From Mycobacterium sp. (GTDB lineage Bacteria; Actinomycetota; Actinomycetes; Mycobacteriales; Mycobacteriaceae): a stretch of DNA of 64,000 nt. Where the stretch lies: contig JAKFVT010000061.1 in the NCBI GenBank assembly GCA_021732005.1, positions 62,001-126,000 on the forward strand. Reading direction: 5' to 3'. The position numbers and the translations under genes are program-made. The notes beneath the pieces are model-generated. The model did not search any database. It had not been told where the DNA came from and saw only the letters and a program-made list of their open reading frames with translations. This document shows, piece after piece, positions 7,620 through 14,886 of this stretch (its first letter is position 1; each line of letters starts with the position of its first letter).

Positions 7620-8756
7620 CTACAGCCCCTTGAAGCGTTCCTTGACCTGCTCCTCGGTCAGGCCGTAGTCGGCCAGGGAGTAGGTGTGCTTGGGCGCCCG
7701 CGGGCCCTGCTTGCTTTCCTCGTCCGTCCGCTGGATCGCCGCGCGGGCATCGTCGGTCAGCTCGATACCGAAGTGCGAGTAGATCTTTTCCACGGTGCTG
7801 ATCGGTTCGCGGATGAGCTCGAAGTAGTCGACATCGTAGAACTGCGCCGGATTGTGCTTGGCGCGTTCGGTGTTGAACAGCTCCAGCCCGCGCGACCAGG
7901 TCTCCAGTGAGTCGGCGCCGATGACCTCGTCTTTGAACGTGTTCGACCAGCCCTCGGTGGTGTGCTGGGCCAGCGAGCACATCGAGGCCATGATCGTCTC
8001 GGCCGGCCGGTGGCACTGCAGGATCAGCGCATCCGGGTAGACGGCGAACACCGCGTCCAGGGCGAACAGATGGCTGGGATTCTTGAGAACCCAACGCTTC
8101 TCGGGATCGTTGAGTCCGATCAGCTGCAGGTTCTTGCGGTGCCGCGCGTACGACTTGGTCCAGTCCTGTCGCGCAAGCCATTGCGCGTACGTGGGCACGT
8201 GTGCGAGCGTCTCGTAGGACACCGAGTGCACGGACTGACGCAGCAGCTGCCAGCACTCCTCCACCTCGTCGGCGGTCATGTAATGCAGGCCCGTGTAATC
8301 CGGGTTCTCCTCATGGGCCTTGGTGAACTGTGCGTCGATCTGCTGGAAGACCGGGTTGTCCTTCCAGGATTCCCGCGGCGGCCGGGGTTGCGGGAACTCC
8401 GCGAGCCACAGCTCAAGCCCCTGGTGCCGCGGATCCCCGCACAGCAGTCGGTGCAATGCGGTGGTACCGGTGCGCGGCAGTCCCGTGACGAAGATCGGGC
8501 GTTCGATCGGCACGTCGATGTGCTCCGGATACTGCTTGAAAGCCGCCTCGGAAACCAGCCTGGCCACCAACGCATTTCGCACGAAGAACCGGTGCATCTT
8601 GCTGCCGAGTTCGGTCAGGTCCGCATCGTTGCGAAACGACTCGAGCAGCACGCTCAGCGCTTCTTGATAGTTGTCGTCGTCGACACCGAAATCGTCCATC
8701 CCGGTGGCTTTGACCGCCGAGGCCTTCAGGCTCTCGACGCTGAGGAAGCTACTCAT
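7620..8756 (-). CDS. Sulfotransferase-family protein (Rv3529c-like)
   Basis: 378-residue protein with the P-loop-like PAPS-binding motif of sulfotransferases (FVTGLPRTGTTALHRLL, near residue 88) and a second phosphosulfate-binding region near KNPSHLFALDAVF. It therefore probably binds PAPS and could sulfonate a hydroxyl, possibly on a sterol; the acceptor is unknown. It is the last gene of a three-gene operon DUF1214-SDR-sulfotransferase that begins at the KstR box at 10725. Start and stop codons of neighbours touch (SDR stop at 8756-8758), indicating coupling. It matches Rv3529c in length and location. Confidence 0.85.
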   Translation of the reverse strand: MSSFLSVESLKASAVKATGMDDFGVDDDNYQEALSVLLESFRNDADLTELGSKMHRFFVRNALVARLVSEAAFKQYPEHIDVPIERPIFVTGLPRTGTTALHRLLCGDPRHQGLELWLAEFPQPRPPRESWKDNPVFQQIDAQFTKAHEENPDYTGLHYMTADEVEECWQLLRQSVHSVSYETLAHVPTYAQWLARQDWTKSYARHRKNLQLIGLNDPEKRWVLKNPSHLFALDAVFAVYPDALILQCHRPAETIMASMCSLAQHTTEGWSNTFKDEVIGADSLETWSRGLELFNTERAKHNPAQFYDVDYFELIREPISTVEKIYSHFGIELTDDARAAIQRTDEESKQGPRAPKHTYSLADYGLTEEQVKERFKGL

Positions 8757-9538
8757 CAGTTGTGATACTCCCCGCAGTTGACGTCCAGAGTCTGGCCGGT
8801 GATGCCGTTGGACAGATCGCTGGCCATGAACAGGATCGCCGAGGCGACCTCGTCCTCGGTGGGTAGCCGCTTGAGATCGCTGTTGACCGCGGCAGCCTTG
8901 TAGATTTCGTCGACGGTCGTGCCGTACTTCCCGGCCTGGTGCTCGAAATAGCCCTGCAATGTGCCACCCCAGATGTATCCGGGCAGAACAGAATTCACGC
9001 GGACTCCCTGGGGTCCGAGTTCACTGGCCAACGACTGAGACATCGACAGCAGCGCCGCTTTGGCCAGCTTGTAGGCACCCTGCTTGGGGTCGGAGTGCCG
9101 CAGCACCATCGAGTTGACGTTGACCACCGAGCCCTTGGCCTCGACCAACGCCGGGGTGAAGCTCTGGATCAGTCGCAATGCGCCGAGCACCGTGAGCTCC
9201 ACCGTCTCGCGGATGTGGTCGAACGAGGTGTTGGCGAAGGGCTTCATCGACGGCACCTTGAACGCGTTGTTGATCAACACGTCGACCTTGCCGTAGGCGG
9301 CCAGGGTCTCCTTGACCAGGTTGTCGACCTGAGCCTCGTCGGTGATGTCGGTGCCCACCGACAACGCACGGCGGCCGAGGTCGGTGACCTGCTTGGCCAC
9401 ATCGTCCAGACGCCCGACAGTACGTGCCGCCAACACCAGGTCGGCGCCTTCCTCGGCACATCGGCGCGCCAGCGTGGTGCCCAGCGCGGGACCGACGCCA
9501 CTGATCACGACGACCTTGTTCTCGAGCAAGCCGGCCAT
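8756..9538 (-). CDS. Short-chain dehydrogenase/reductase (Rv3530c-like)
   Basis: 260-residue classical SDR. The nucleotide-binding glycine motif is in VVISGVGPALGTTLA (near residue 10), NNA is in DVLINNAFK, and the catalytic Tyr-Lys pair is YKLAK, with the serine in the preceding NSMV segment. It probably oxidises a hydroxyl or reduces a ketone on a sterol-derived intermediate with NAD(H); the substrate is unknown. The start at MAGLLENK (9538) is preferred over the ATG at 9565, whose extra residues are not typical. Middle gene of the DUF1214-SDR-sulfotransferase operon. Confidence 0.88.
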   Translation of the reverse strand: MAGLLENKVVVISGVGPALGTTLARRCAEEGADLVLAARTVGRLDDVAKQVTDLGRRALSVGTDITDEAQVDNLVKETLAAYGKVDVLINNAFKVPSMKPFANTSFDHIRETVELTVLGALRLIQSFTPALVEAKGSVVNVNSMVLRHSDPKQGAYKLAKAALLSMSQSLASELGPQGVRVNSVLPGYIWGGTLQGYFEHQAGKYGTTVDEIYKAAAVNSDLKRLPTEDEVASAILFMASDLSNGITGQTLDVNCGEYHN

Positions 9539-9542
9539 GTGT

Positions 9543-10670
9543 TTACCCCACCATCCTGTTGCCAATTAGTTTCTGACGCAGTGCGATTCGCTCACGCCAG
9601 TCGTCTTCGGAGATCTTGTTCTGCTCGTAGTAGGGCAGCTTGCCCGCGACTTCGCCGAGATCGACGATCTCCATCGTCGGGCCGTCGGCCTCGGTCAACG
9701 CGCGAGACACTCGCTGCCAGCGGAACTGCAGGTAACCCTTGCCATGCCCGAGCGTCTCGACCCAGTTGGTCACCCCAGGGCTCTTGTCGGCGACGACGAT
9801 ACGGATCTTGCCGTCCGGATCAGCCTGCGCCTGAGTGCCATTGAGCGATGTCTGGTGGTTGATGTAATCCAGCGAGATGTACCAGAGGGTGCCGAGTTGG
9901 AACCCGAGGTATGGGGCGTCAGTGACCGGCAGCGTGATGACGATCGCCTGATCGGCGGTGATGTCGTAGTGCCCGACCGATGAGTATTGGGTAGCCAACC
10001 CGCCCGGGGTGAGCCGCGGCGCGGTCAGCGTGTTGACCGGCAGGTTGTCGTAGAACCACTTCGGGAACTGCAGCCACGTCTTGACGCGTTGCACGAGCTG
10101 CTTTCCTGCTGTCGCCCAGCGCCTTTCGATCAGCTCTTTGGTCAGCGCCGGCGGCGCGGTCCCCGCGGTGTCGGTGCGCGCGATCGCGAAGGTGCCCCGC
10201 TCTGCCGACCAGTCGTTGTATACCTCCCGAATGACCAGCTGCGCGTTACTATCCGGGGTGAATCGCCACTCGAAGGTGCCGTCGGCGGCGATGTCGAGCT
10301 TGCGGTCGTCGAACGCTGTTTCGCTGTCCGGAACCACTTCGTCGGTGTACTCGCCCCCGAGCAACTGAAAGCTGACGTCGGTGGTGGTCCCGCGCTTACC
10401 GGTGACGACGTACTCGTTGCCGGCCACCACCCTGGTGCCGAAGTACATGGTGTCCGGATTGTCCAGGCCCATCTTGGTGAACGGGCCGGTGCCCGAGTGC
10501 AGGAAGGGATGGTCGCGGTCGTAGTCGAAGGCGACGTGCGTGCAGGCCGCGACACAGCCGGCCAGATACTGCAGGCCCTCAAGAAGATCCGCCTCGCTCT
10601 CGATGAAGTCGGCTTCCTTCACCAGACGTTCGGACTCGGCAATGGCGTCCACCAAGGGCTGTGTGTACAT
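9543..10670 (-). CDS. DUF1214-domain protein (Rv3531c-like)
   Basis: 375-residue protein with a C-terminal DUF1214 domain (from DITADQAIVITLPVTDAPY to the end) and an N-terminal helical region. The family has no assigned chemistry. No signal sequence or membrane helix is evident. The ATG at 10670 is chosen over an upstream TTG because GAGGCG lies just in front of it. It is the first gene of a KstR-linked operon with an SDR and a sulfotransferase, and matches Rv3531c by position. Conserved linkage over mycobacteria suggests these three proteins act on one substrate, which is unidentified. Confidence 0.85.
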   Translation of the reverse strand: MYTQPLVDAIAESERLVKEADFIESEADLLEGLQYLAGCVAACTHVAFDYDRDHPFLHSGTGPFTKMGLDNPDTMYFGTRVVAGNEYVVTGKRGTTTDVSFQLLGGEYTDEVVPDSETAFDDRKLDIAADGTFEWRFTPDSNAQLVIREVYNDWSAERGTFAIARTDTAGTAPPALTKELIERRWATAGKQLVQRVKTWLQFPKWFYDNLPVNTLTAPRLTPGGLATQYSSVGHYDITADQAIVITLPVTDAPYLGFQLGTLWYISLDYINHQTSLNGTQAQADPDGKIRIVVADKSPGVTNWVETLGHGKGYLQFRWQRVSRALTEADGPTMEIVDLGEVAGKLPYYEQNKISEDDWRERIALRQKLIGNRMVG

Positions 10671-10724
10671 GACCGCCTCGCGTTTCAAAATTGGACCGCA
10701 CTGGTACGTTGTTGGGACTGAGAC

Positions 10725-10738
10725 TAGAACGTGTTCTA
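10725..10738. promoter_or_regulatory. KstR operator, perfect palindrome
   Basis: TAGAACGTGTTCTA, a perfect two-half-site KstR box, lies between the divergent DUF1214 gene (ATG 10670) and the iclR-type gene (ATG 10795). It would place both under KstR. Confidence 0.85.
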
Positions 10739-10740
10739 AT

Positions 10741-10773
10741 CTCCGTCAACCAACGGAGTGGTCCATATATGGA
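10741..10773. promoter_or_regulatory. Two tandem inverted repeats upstream of the IclR gene
   Basis: CTCCGT (10741-10746) pairs with ACGGAG (10753-10758) across 6 bp. It is followed by the perfect 12-bp palindrome TCCATATATGGA (10762-10773). Both sit between the KstR box and the regulator start, where an IclR autoregulatory operator is expected. Binding is inferred only. Confidence 0.5.
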
Positions 10774-10794
10774 ACACAGAGGTAGGATTTTGCA

Positions 10795-11706
10795 ATGCCG
10801 GACGGTTCCGTTTCTGGTCGATCATCGCCCCCCACGCAGCGCGTGGTGGCGATCCTGGATTTTCTGGCCAAGCACCCGCAGGACAAGTTCGGCCTGTCGG
10901 AACTCTCCCGGAGATTGCAGCTTGCCAAGCCGACCTGCCTCGGCATCGTCACGACGCTGACCGAGTCGGGCTACCTCGTCCGGGATGCAGCTGACAAGAC
11001 CTACCGGCTGGGGCCCAGCCTGATCACGCTCGGTCACCTCGCTCAGGAGTCGTTGCGGGTCAATCCGGCGGCGCGCGCCGAACTCAGCAGGCTGTCGAAG
11101 ACTTTCGAGACCACGGCGGCGCTGGCCGGCGTCGTGGACGACCGGATCACGCTGCTCGAGTTGGTCGGACCACCCGGTTCCGATGTCGGGGTGCGGGTCG
11201 GGCAGAGCTACCCATTCGCCCCGCCGGTGGGCTTGATGTTCGTGCTGTGGGATGACGAAGCACTGCGCGGCTGGCTCGGCCGCGCGCCGACCATTCCGCT
11301 GCGGACGGAGACGGAGCGGCTGGACCGCGTCGTCGCCGAATGCCGGACCGCGGGATACCTCGTCGAACGACTCACCCCCGGTGGCCGGCGGCTGTACGCG
11401 CTGATGGCGGGCATGTCCAGCTCCATGCCCGACGAACTGCGGGCCCTGCTGGGGGAATTGATCTCCGATATCGGTGAGCGGGTGTACCTGCGAAGCGAAG
11501 CCGAGGGGCCGGGGTCACGCCAGCGGCACGACGTCAGTGTCATCTCCGCACCCGTCTACGACCACCACCACCGGCAGGCGATGGTGGTGTCGCTTCAGAT
11601 CGGGCGGGCGCTCACCGATTTCGAAATCGCCAAGCACGCAAAAGGTTTGGTGGCAACCGCAGACGCGCTCACCACGCAGCTAGGCGGCACCAAACCGCAT
11701 TGGTGA
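10795..11706 (+). CDS. IclR-family transcriptional regulator
   Basis: 303-residue regulator with an N-terminal winged helix-turn-helix (QRVVAILDFLAKHPQDKFGL then LSELSRRLQLAKPTCLGIV, residues 12-60) and a C-terminal IclR effector domain. Such proteins bind small carboxylates or aromatic-type ligands. It is divergent from the DUF1214 operon, with a KstR box and two inverted repeats in the shared intergenic region, so it may be a KstR-controlled local regulator responding to a pathway intermediate. The ATG at 10795 is preceded by AGAGGTAGG. I do not recall a counterpart at this spot in M. tuberculosis. Confidence 0.88.
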   Translation: MPDGSVSGRSSPPTQRVVAILDFLAKHPQDKFGLSELSRRLQLAKPTCLGIVTTLTESGYLVRDAADKTYRLGPSLITLGHLAQESLRVNPAARAELSRLSKTFETTAALAGVVDDRITLLELVGPPGSDVGVRVGQSYPFAPPVGLMFVLWDDEALRGWLGRAPTIPLRTETERLDRVVAECRTAGYLVERLTPGGRRLYALMAGMSSSMPDELRALLGELISDIGERVYLRSEAEGPGSRQRHDVSVISAPVYDHHHRQAMVVSLQIGRALTDFEIAKHAKGLVATADALTTQLGGTKPHW

Positions 11707-11734
11707 TCGCGGGGCCCAGCCCCGACGGCGGCGA

Positions 11735-12127
11735 CTACAGCTCGCCGATGACGACCAGCGCTTCGGCAGGCTCCACCTGCAGGCCGCATCGGTTCTGAAA
11801 GTCCACCAGCGGTGCCTTGATGGCCCTGATGTCATTGGCCTGGTCCGGGTGGTCGTTGAAGTACGTGTTGAATGCGCCGACCGCGCTGAAAGCCGACTGC
11901 CGGGTGGCGTCGAGCAGCGCCTCGTTGGCGTCCGGGTGTACGGCGAAGTAGTCGGAGAGATTCTTGGTCACCGAGCTGATCGTGGCCGACAGACCCGCTG
12001 CCGAGCAGTCGGTTGCCGCGGCAGGGGCAGGCGCGGGCGCGGGGTCGGCAACAGCGGAGGGCATCGACACAACCGCGCCGGCCGCGCCTGCAGCCAGCAC
12101 TGCCACAACGGCACGACGTATGGACAT
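11735..12127 (-). CDS. Secreted haemophore-like haem-binding protein
   Basis: 130-residue exported protein. It has a signal peptide (SIRRAVVAVLAAGAAGAV, cleavage likely after SAVADP), an Ala/Pro linker, then a small helical domain with two cysteines (TDCSAAGL and NRCGLQ) that can form the disulfide of mycobacterial haemophore haem-binding (MHB) proteins, related in layout to Rv0203. Family members bind haem or act in its transfer at the cell surface. It is transcribed divergently from the sugar dehydrogenase gene and converges on the IclR gene. There is no obvious link to steroid degradation. Confidence 0.8.
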   Translation of the reverse strand: MSIRRAVVAVLAAGAAGAVVSMPSAVADPAPAPAPAAATDCSAAGLSATISSVTKNLSDYFAVHPDANEALLDATRQSAFSAVGAFNTYFNDHPDQANDIRAIKAPLVDFQNRCGLQVEPAEALVVIGEL

Positions 12128-12247
12128 TGGGTTCTCCCTTCACGGCGTGCAGCGGTACGGCCGCACAGCCACTGAAAGGAACGTCGCGCCGGTGCCGCGC
12201 CGTGTTACCGGCTACGTTGCGTAGTCCGATTTCGGCGGGCGGAAAAA

Positions 12248-12267
12248 TGCAGTAGTGCGGTACTGCA
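12248..12267. promoter_or_regulatory. Inverted repeat in haemophore/sugar-dehydrogenase intergenic region
   Basis: TGCAGTA (12248-12254) and TACTGCA (12261-12267) are perfect 7-bp inverted arms with a 6-bp spacer. They lie in the 200-bp divergent promoter region, 60 bp before the dehydrogenase ATG. A regulator site is plausible; the binding protein is unknown. Confidence 0.4.
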
Positions 12268-12327
12268 CTCGCCCAGCCCTGCGCGACCGACGATTCCCCT
12301 GCACGGCAAGCCTGGGGGGGCAGTTGT

Positions 12328-14886
12328 ATGGGATCGAACGGACACGCGCAGTATGTCGGCAGGGTGGGGGCTTTGGCCGTGGCCCTGGGGATCGGCATGG
12401 GATTGGGCTACGGCACGCCCACCGCCTGGGCCGACGACGCCACGTCGAGTTCACCGTCGCGAGCTGACAGCGGAACAGGCCACAGCGCGGGCAGTGCACG
12501 CTCCCATGGCACCGGCCAGGCTCGTCGCGACCAGAGGCACGTCGTCACGTCCACCGGTGTGGTGCCACCGCGCGTAAGTACCCGCCAAACGCCCTCGGCG
12601 GCAGCGAGTCCGCGTCGGACATCACCCAGCACGACGCCGACGGCCGTGCAGACCGGAGAACCCGGGACCGCCTCGTTGGAGTTCGGGCCCGGCTTGGACG
12701 ACACCGGGCACAGCGGAAAGCCGACGTCGACGACACCGTCACCGAGGAATCCCTTGACCAATCTGCTTCAGCCGGTGAAGGTCTGCGCCTGCAAGCTCGT
12801 CATGCGAGTGCTCGAGACGATCGGCAAAGCCGTCGGCGGTGAGCAGAGTGGCGGCGGTCCCGCATTGCCGCCGATCGACAATCCGGTGTTGGCGGCCGTC
12901 GCCGAGTTCGCGCGCCGTGGCATCAACCAGATTCTTGCGATTCCGCCTATCGCCCATGCCGTTGCGGTCGTCAACAAGCAGCTCGCGCTCGCACTCGACC
13001 GGCTCACCTTCGCCTCGCAGGACCTGATTCGGTGCGCCAACCCCGTTCAGTCCCAGCCCCTTCCAGCTGACCTTGACCGCACGACGATCACCGCCGGGCT
13101 GGACCAGCCGACTGATTTCCAGTTCCTCCCGGACGGCCGCATCCTGATTCTGCAGCGGGACGGCTCGCTCAAGATCGCGCCCAACACCGACGGAGCGACT
13201 GCCGTCAAGGTCGGTCAGATTCAGCCCTCAGACGCGTTCGAACTGGACCCGGATTTCGCGCACAACGGTTACCTCTACACCACGTACAACTCGACCGACT
13301 CCCACGCCAGACTGTCACGATTCACCATGGTCAACGACACCGTCGATCCGAAATCCGAAAAGGTGCTGATAGATTCGGTGCAAACCGGATCGATGCATCA
13401 GGGCAACACCATGGCTTTCGGCCCCGACGGCAAGATCTATTTCGCGATGGGCGATGACAGCCTGAACACCAACGGCCAGGACCTGTCGAACATCTTCGGC
13501 AAGATTCTTCGGATTAATCCCGATGGCACCATCCCGCAAGACAATCCGTTCTACAACACACCCGGGGCGCGCCAGGAGATCTACGCACTGGGCATGCGCA
13601 ACCCGTTCCGGATGACGTTCACCCCTACCGGCCAGCTGTTGGTGGGCGATGTGGGTGACGAATCCTGGGAAGAGCTCAACAACGTCGTCGCGGGAGGCAA
13701 CTACGGCTGGCCGGTTCAGGAAGGGCCCTGTGCGAGTTGTGCCTACGACAATCCGGTCTATGCCTACCCGCACACTCCCCCGCCTGGCCGCGCGGGTTCG
13801 ATCACCTCGGTGATCGTGTACACCGGCACCGCGTTACCGGCCGAGTACCAGAACAAGGTATTCATCGCCGACTACACGCTGCACTGGCTCAAGGCGCTGA
13901 CCTTCGACTCCACCTACACCAATGTGATCGGCGAGCAGCTCCTGGACACCGACGCCGGCACGACGGTGCAGATGCGGCAGGGTCCGGACGGCAATCTGTA
14001 TCAGCTCAACATCTATCCCGGTGAGCTGTACCGGATCGCGGCGTCCGGCGGAAACCGCGCTCCCACAGCAGTTCTGACCGCGACACCGACCAACGGGTAC
14101 TCGCCGTTGAGCGTGCAGTTCTCCTCCGTCGGCTCCAGCGATCCAGATCCGGGGACGACACTGAGCTACAGCTGGGACTTCGGGGACGGCGGCACGTCAG
14201 CGGCCGCGAACCCACTGCGCACCTACAATACCGACGGTAGTTACACCGTCACGCTCACAGTCAGTGACGGGCAGCGGACCAACACCGCGAGCCAGAAGGT
14301 CGTCGTCGGCAGCACACCGCCGGATGTGCAGATCCTGACCCCGATCAACGACTCTCACTACAACGCTGGCGACATCATCAGCTTCAGCGCCACGGCCACC
14401 GACGCGGAGGACGGCACCCTGCCTGACAGCGCCTACAACTGGCGGGTGATCTTCCACCACGCCGACCACATCCACCCCTACGTGGACAGCGTCGTCGGAC
14501 CCAGTGGCACCGTCTCTCTAGCCACCAACGAACACAACGTGGCCACCACGTGGTACGAGATCAGCCTCACCGTCACCGACAGCAGTGGATTGTCGACGAC
14601 CAAGTCGGTGAACATCAAGCCCAACCTCGTGACGCTGACGTTCAACAGCAACGACCCGAACGCGGTGTACACCGTCGACGGCATCCCGCACACCGGTACC
14701 TTCAGCCAGCAGGCAGTCGTCGGTGTGGTGCGACAGCTGGACGCGGGCTCGCCACAGACCGTCGCCGACGGGCAACTGGTCTTCAACCGGTGGTCGGACG
14801 GCCTGAATCAACAGCACGAGATCTCCACGCCGGGAGGCGATTCCACCTACACGGTGTACTTCGACAAGACGCCGAGCAGTCTTTAG
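12328..14886 (+). CDS. Secreted PQQ-type glucose/sorbosone dehydrogenase with PKD domain
   Basis: 852-residue exported protein. A signal peptide ends at about residue 35 (PTAWA then DD), followed by a low-complexity Ser/Thr/Pro region to about 130. A helical mycobacterial segment runs to about 240. A soluble-PQQ glucose/sorbosone dehydrogenase beta-propeller spans about 251-564 (PTDFQFLPDGRILIL; GMRNPFRMTFTP; GGNYGWPVQEGPC). A PKD domain lies at about 577-660 (YSWDFGDGG), then more beta-sandwich repeats. It probably oxidises an extracellular sugar or polyol or binds the envelope; PQQ dependence is inferred. It overlaps the convergent recQ stop by 4 nt. Confidence 0.87.
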   Translation: MGSNGHAQYVGRVGALAVALGIGMGLGYGTPTAWADDATSSSPSRADSGTGHSAGSARSHGTGQARRDQRHVVTSTGVVPPRVSTRQTPSAAASPRRTSPSTTPTAVQTGEPGTASLEFGPGLDDTGHSGKPTSTTPSPRNPLTNLLQPVKVCACKLVMRVLETIGKAVGGEQSGGGPALPPIDNPVLAAVAEFARRGINQILAIPPIAHAVAVVNKQLALALDRLTFASQDLIRCANPVQSQPLPADLDRTTITAGLDQPTDFQFLPDGRILILQRDGSLKIAPNTDGATAVKVGQIQPSDAFELDPDFAHNGYLYTTYNSTDSHARLSRFTMVNDTVDPKSEKVLIDSVQTGSMHQGNTMAFGPDGKIYFAMGDDSLNTNGQDLSNIFGKILRINPDGTIPQDNPFYNTPGARQEIYALGMRNPFRMTFTPTGQLLVGDVGDESWEELNNVVAGGNYGWPVQEGPCASCAYDNPVYAYPHTPPPGRAGSITSVIVYTGTALPAEYQNKVFIADYTLHWLKALTFDSTYTNVIGEQLLDTDAGTTVQMRQGPDGNLYQLNIYPGELYRIAASGGNRAPTAVLTATPTNGYSPLSVQFSSVGSSDPDPGTTLSYSWDFGDGGTSAAANPLRTYNTDGSYTVTLTVSDGQRTNTASQKVVVGSTPPDVQILTPINDSHYNAGDIISFSATATDAEDGTLPDSAYNWRVIFHHADHIHPYVDSVVGPSGTVSLATNEHNVATTWYEISLTVTDSSGLSTTKSVNIKPNLVTLTFNSNDPNAVYTVDGIPHTGTFSQQAVVGVVRQLDAGSPQTVADGQLVFNRWSDGLNQQHEISTPGGDSTYTVYFDKTPSSL

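Noticed and set aside
11710..11724. Six-bp GC stem between the IclR and haemophore genes
   Set aside because: Too short, with a 3-nt loop and no T-tract, to call a terminator.
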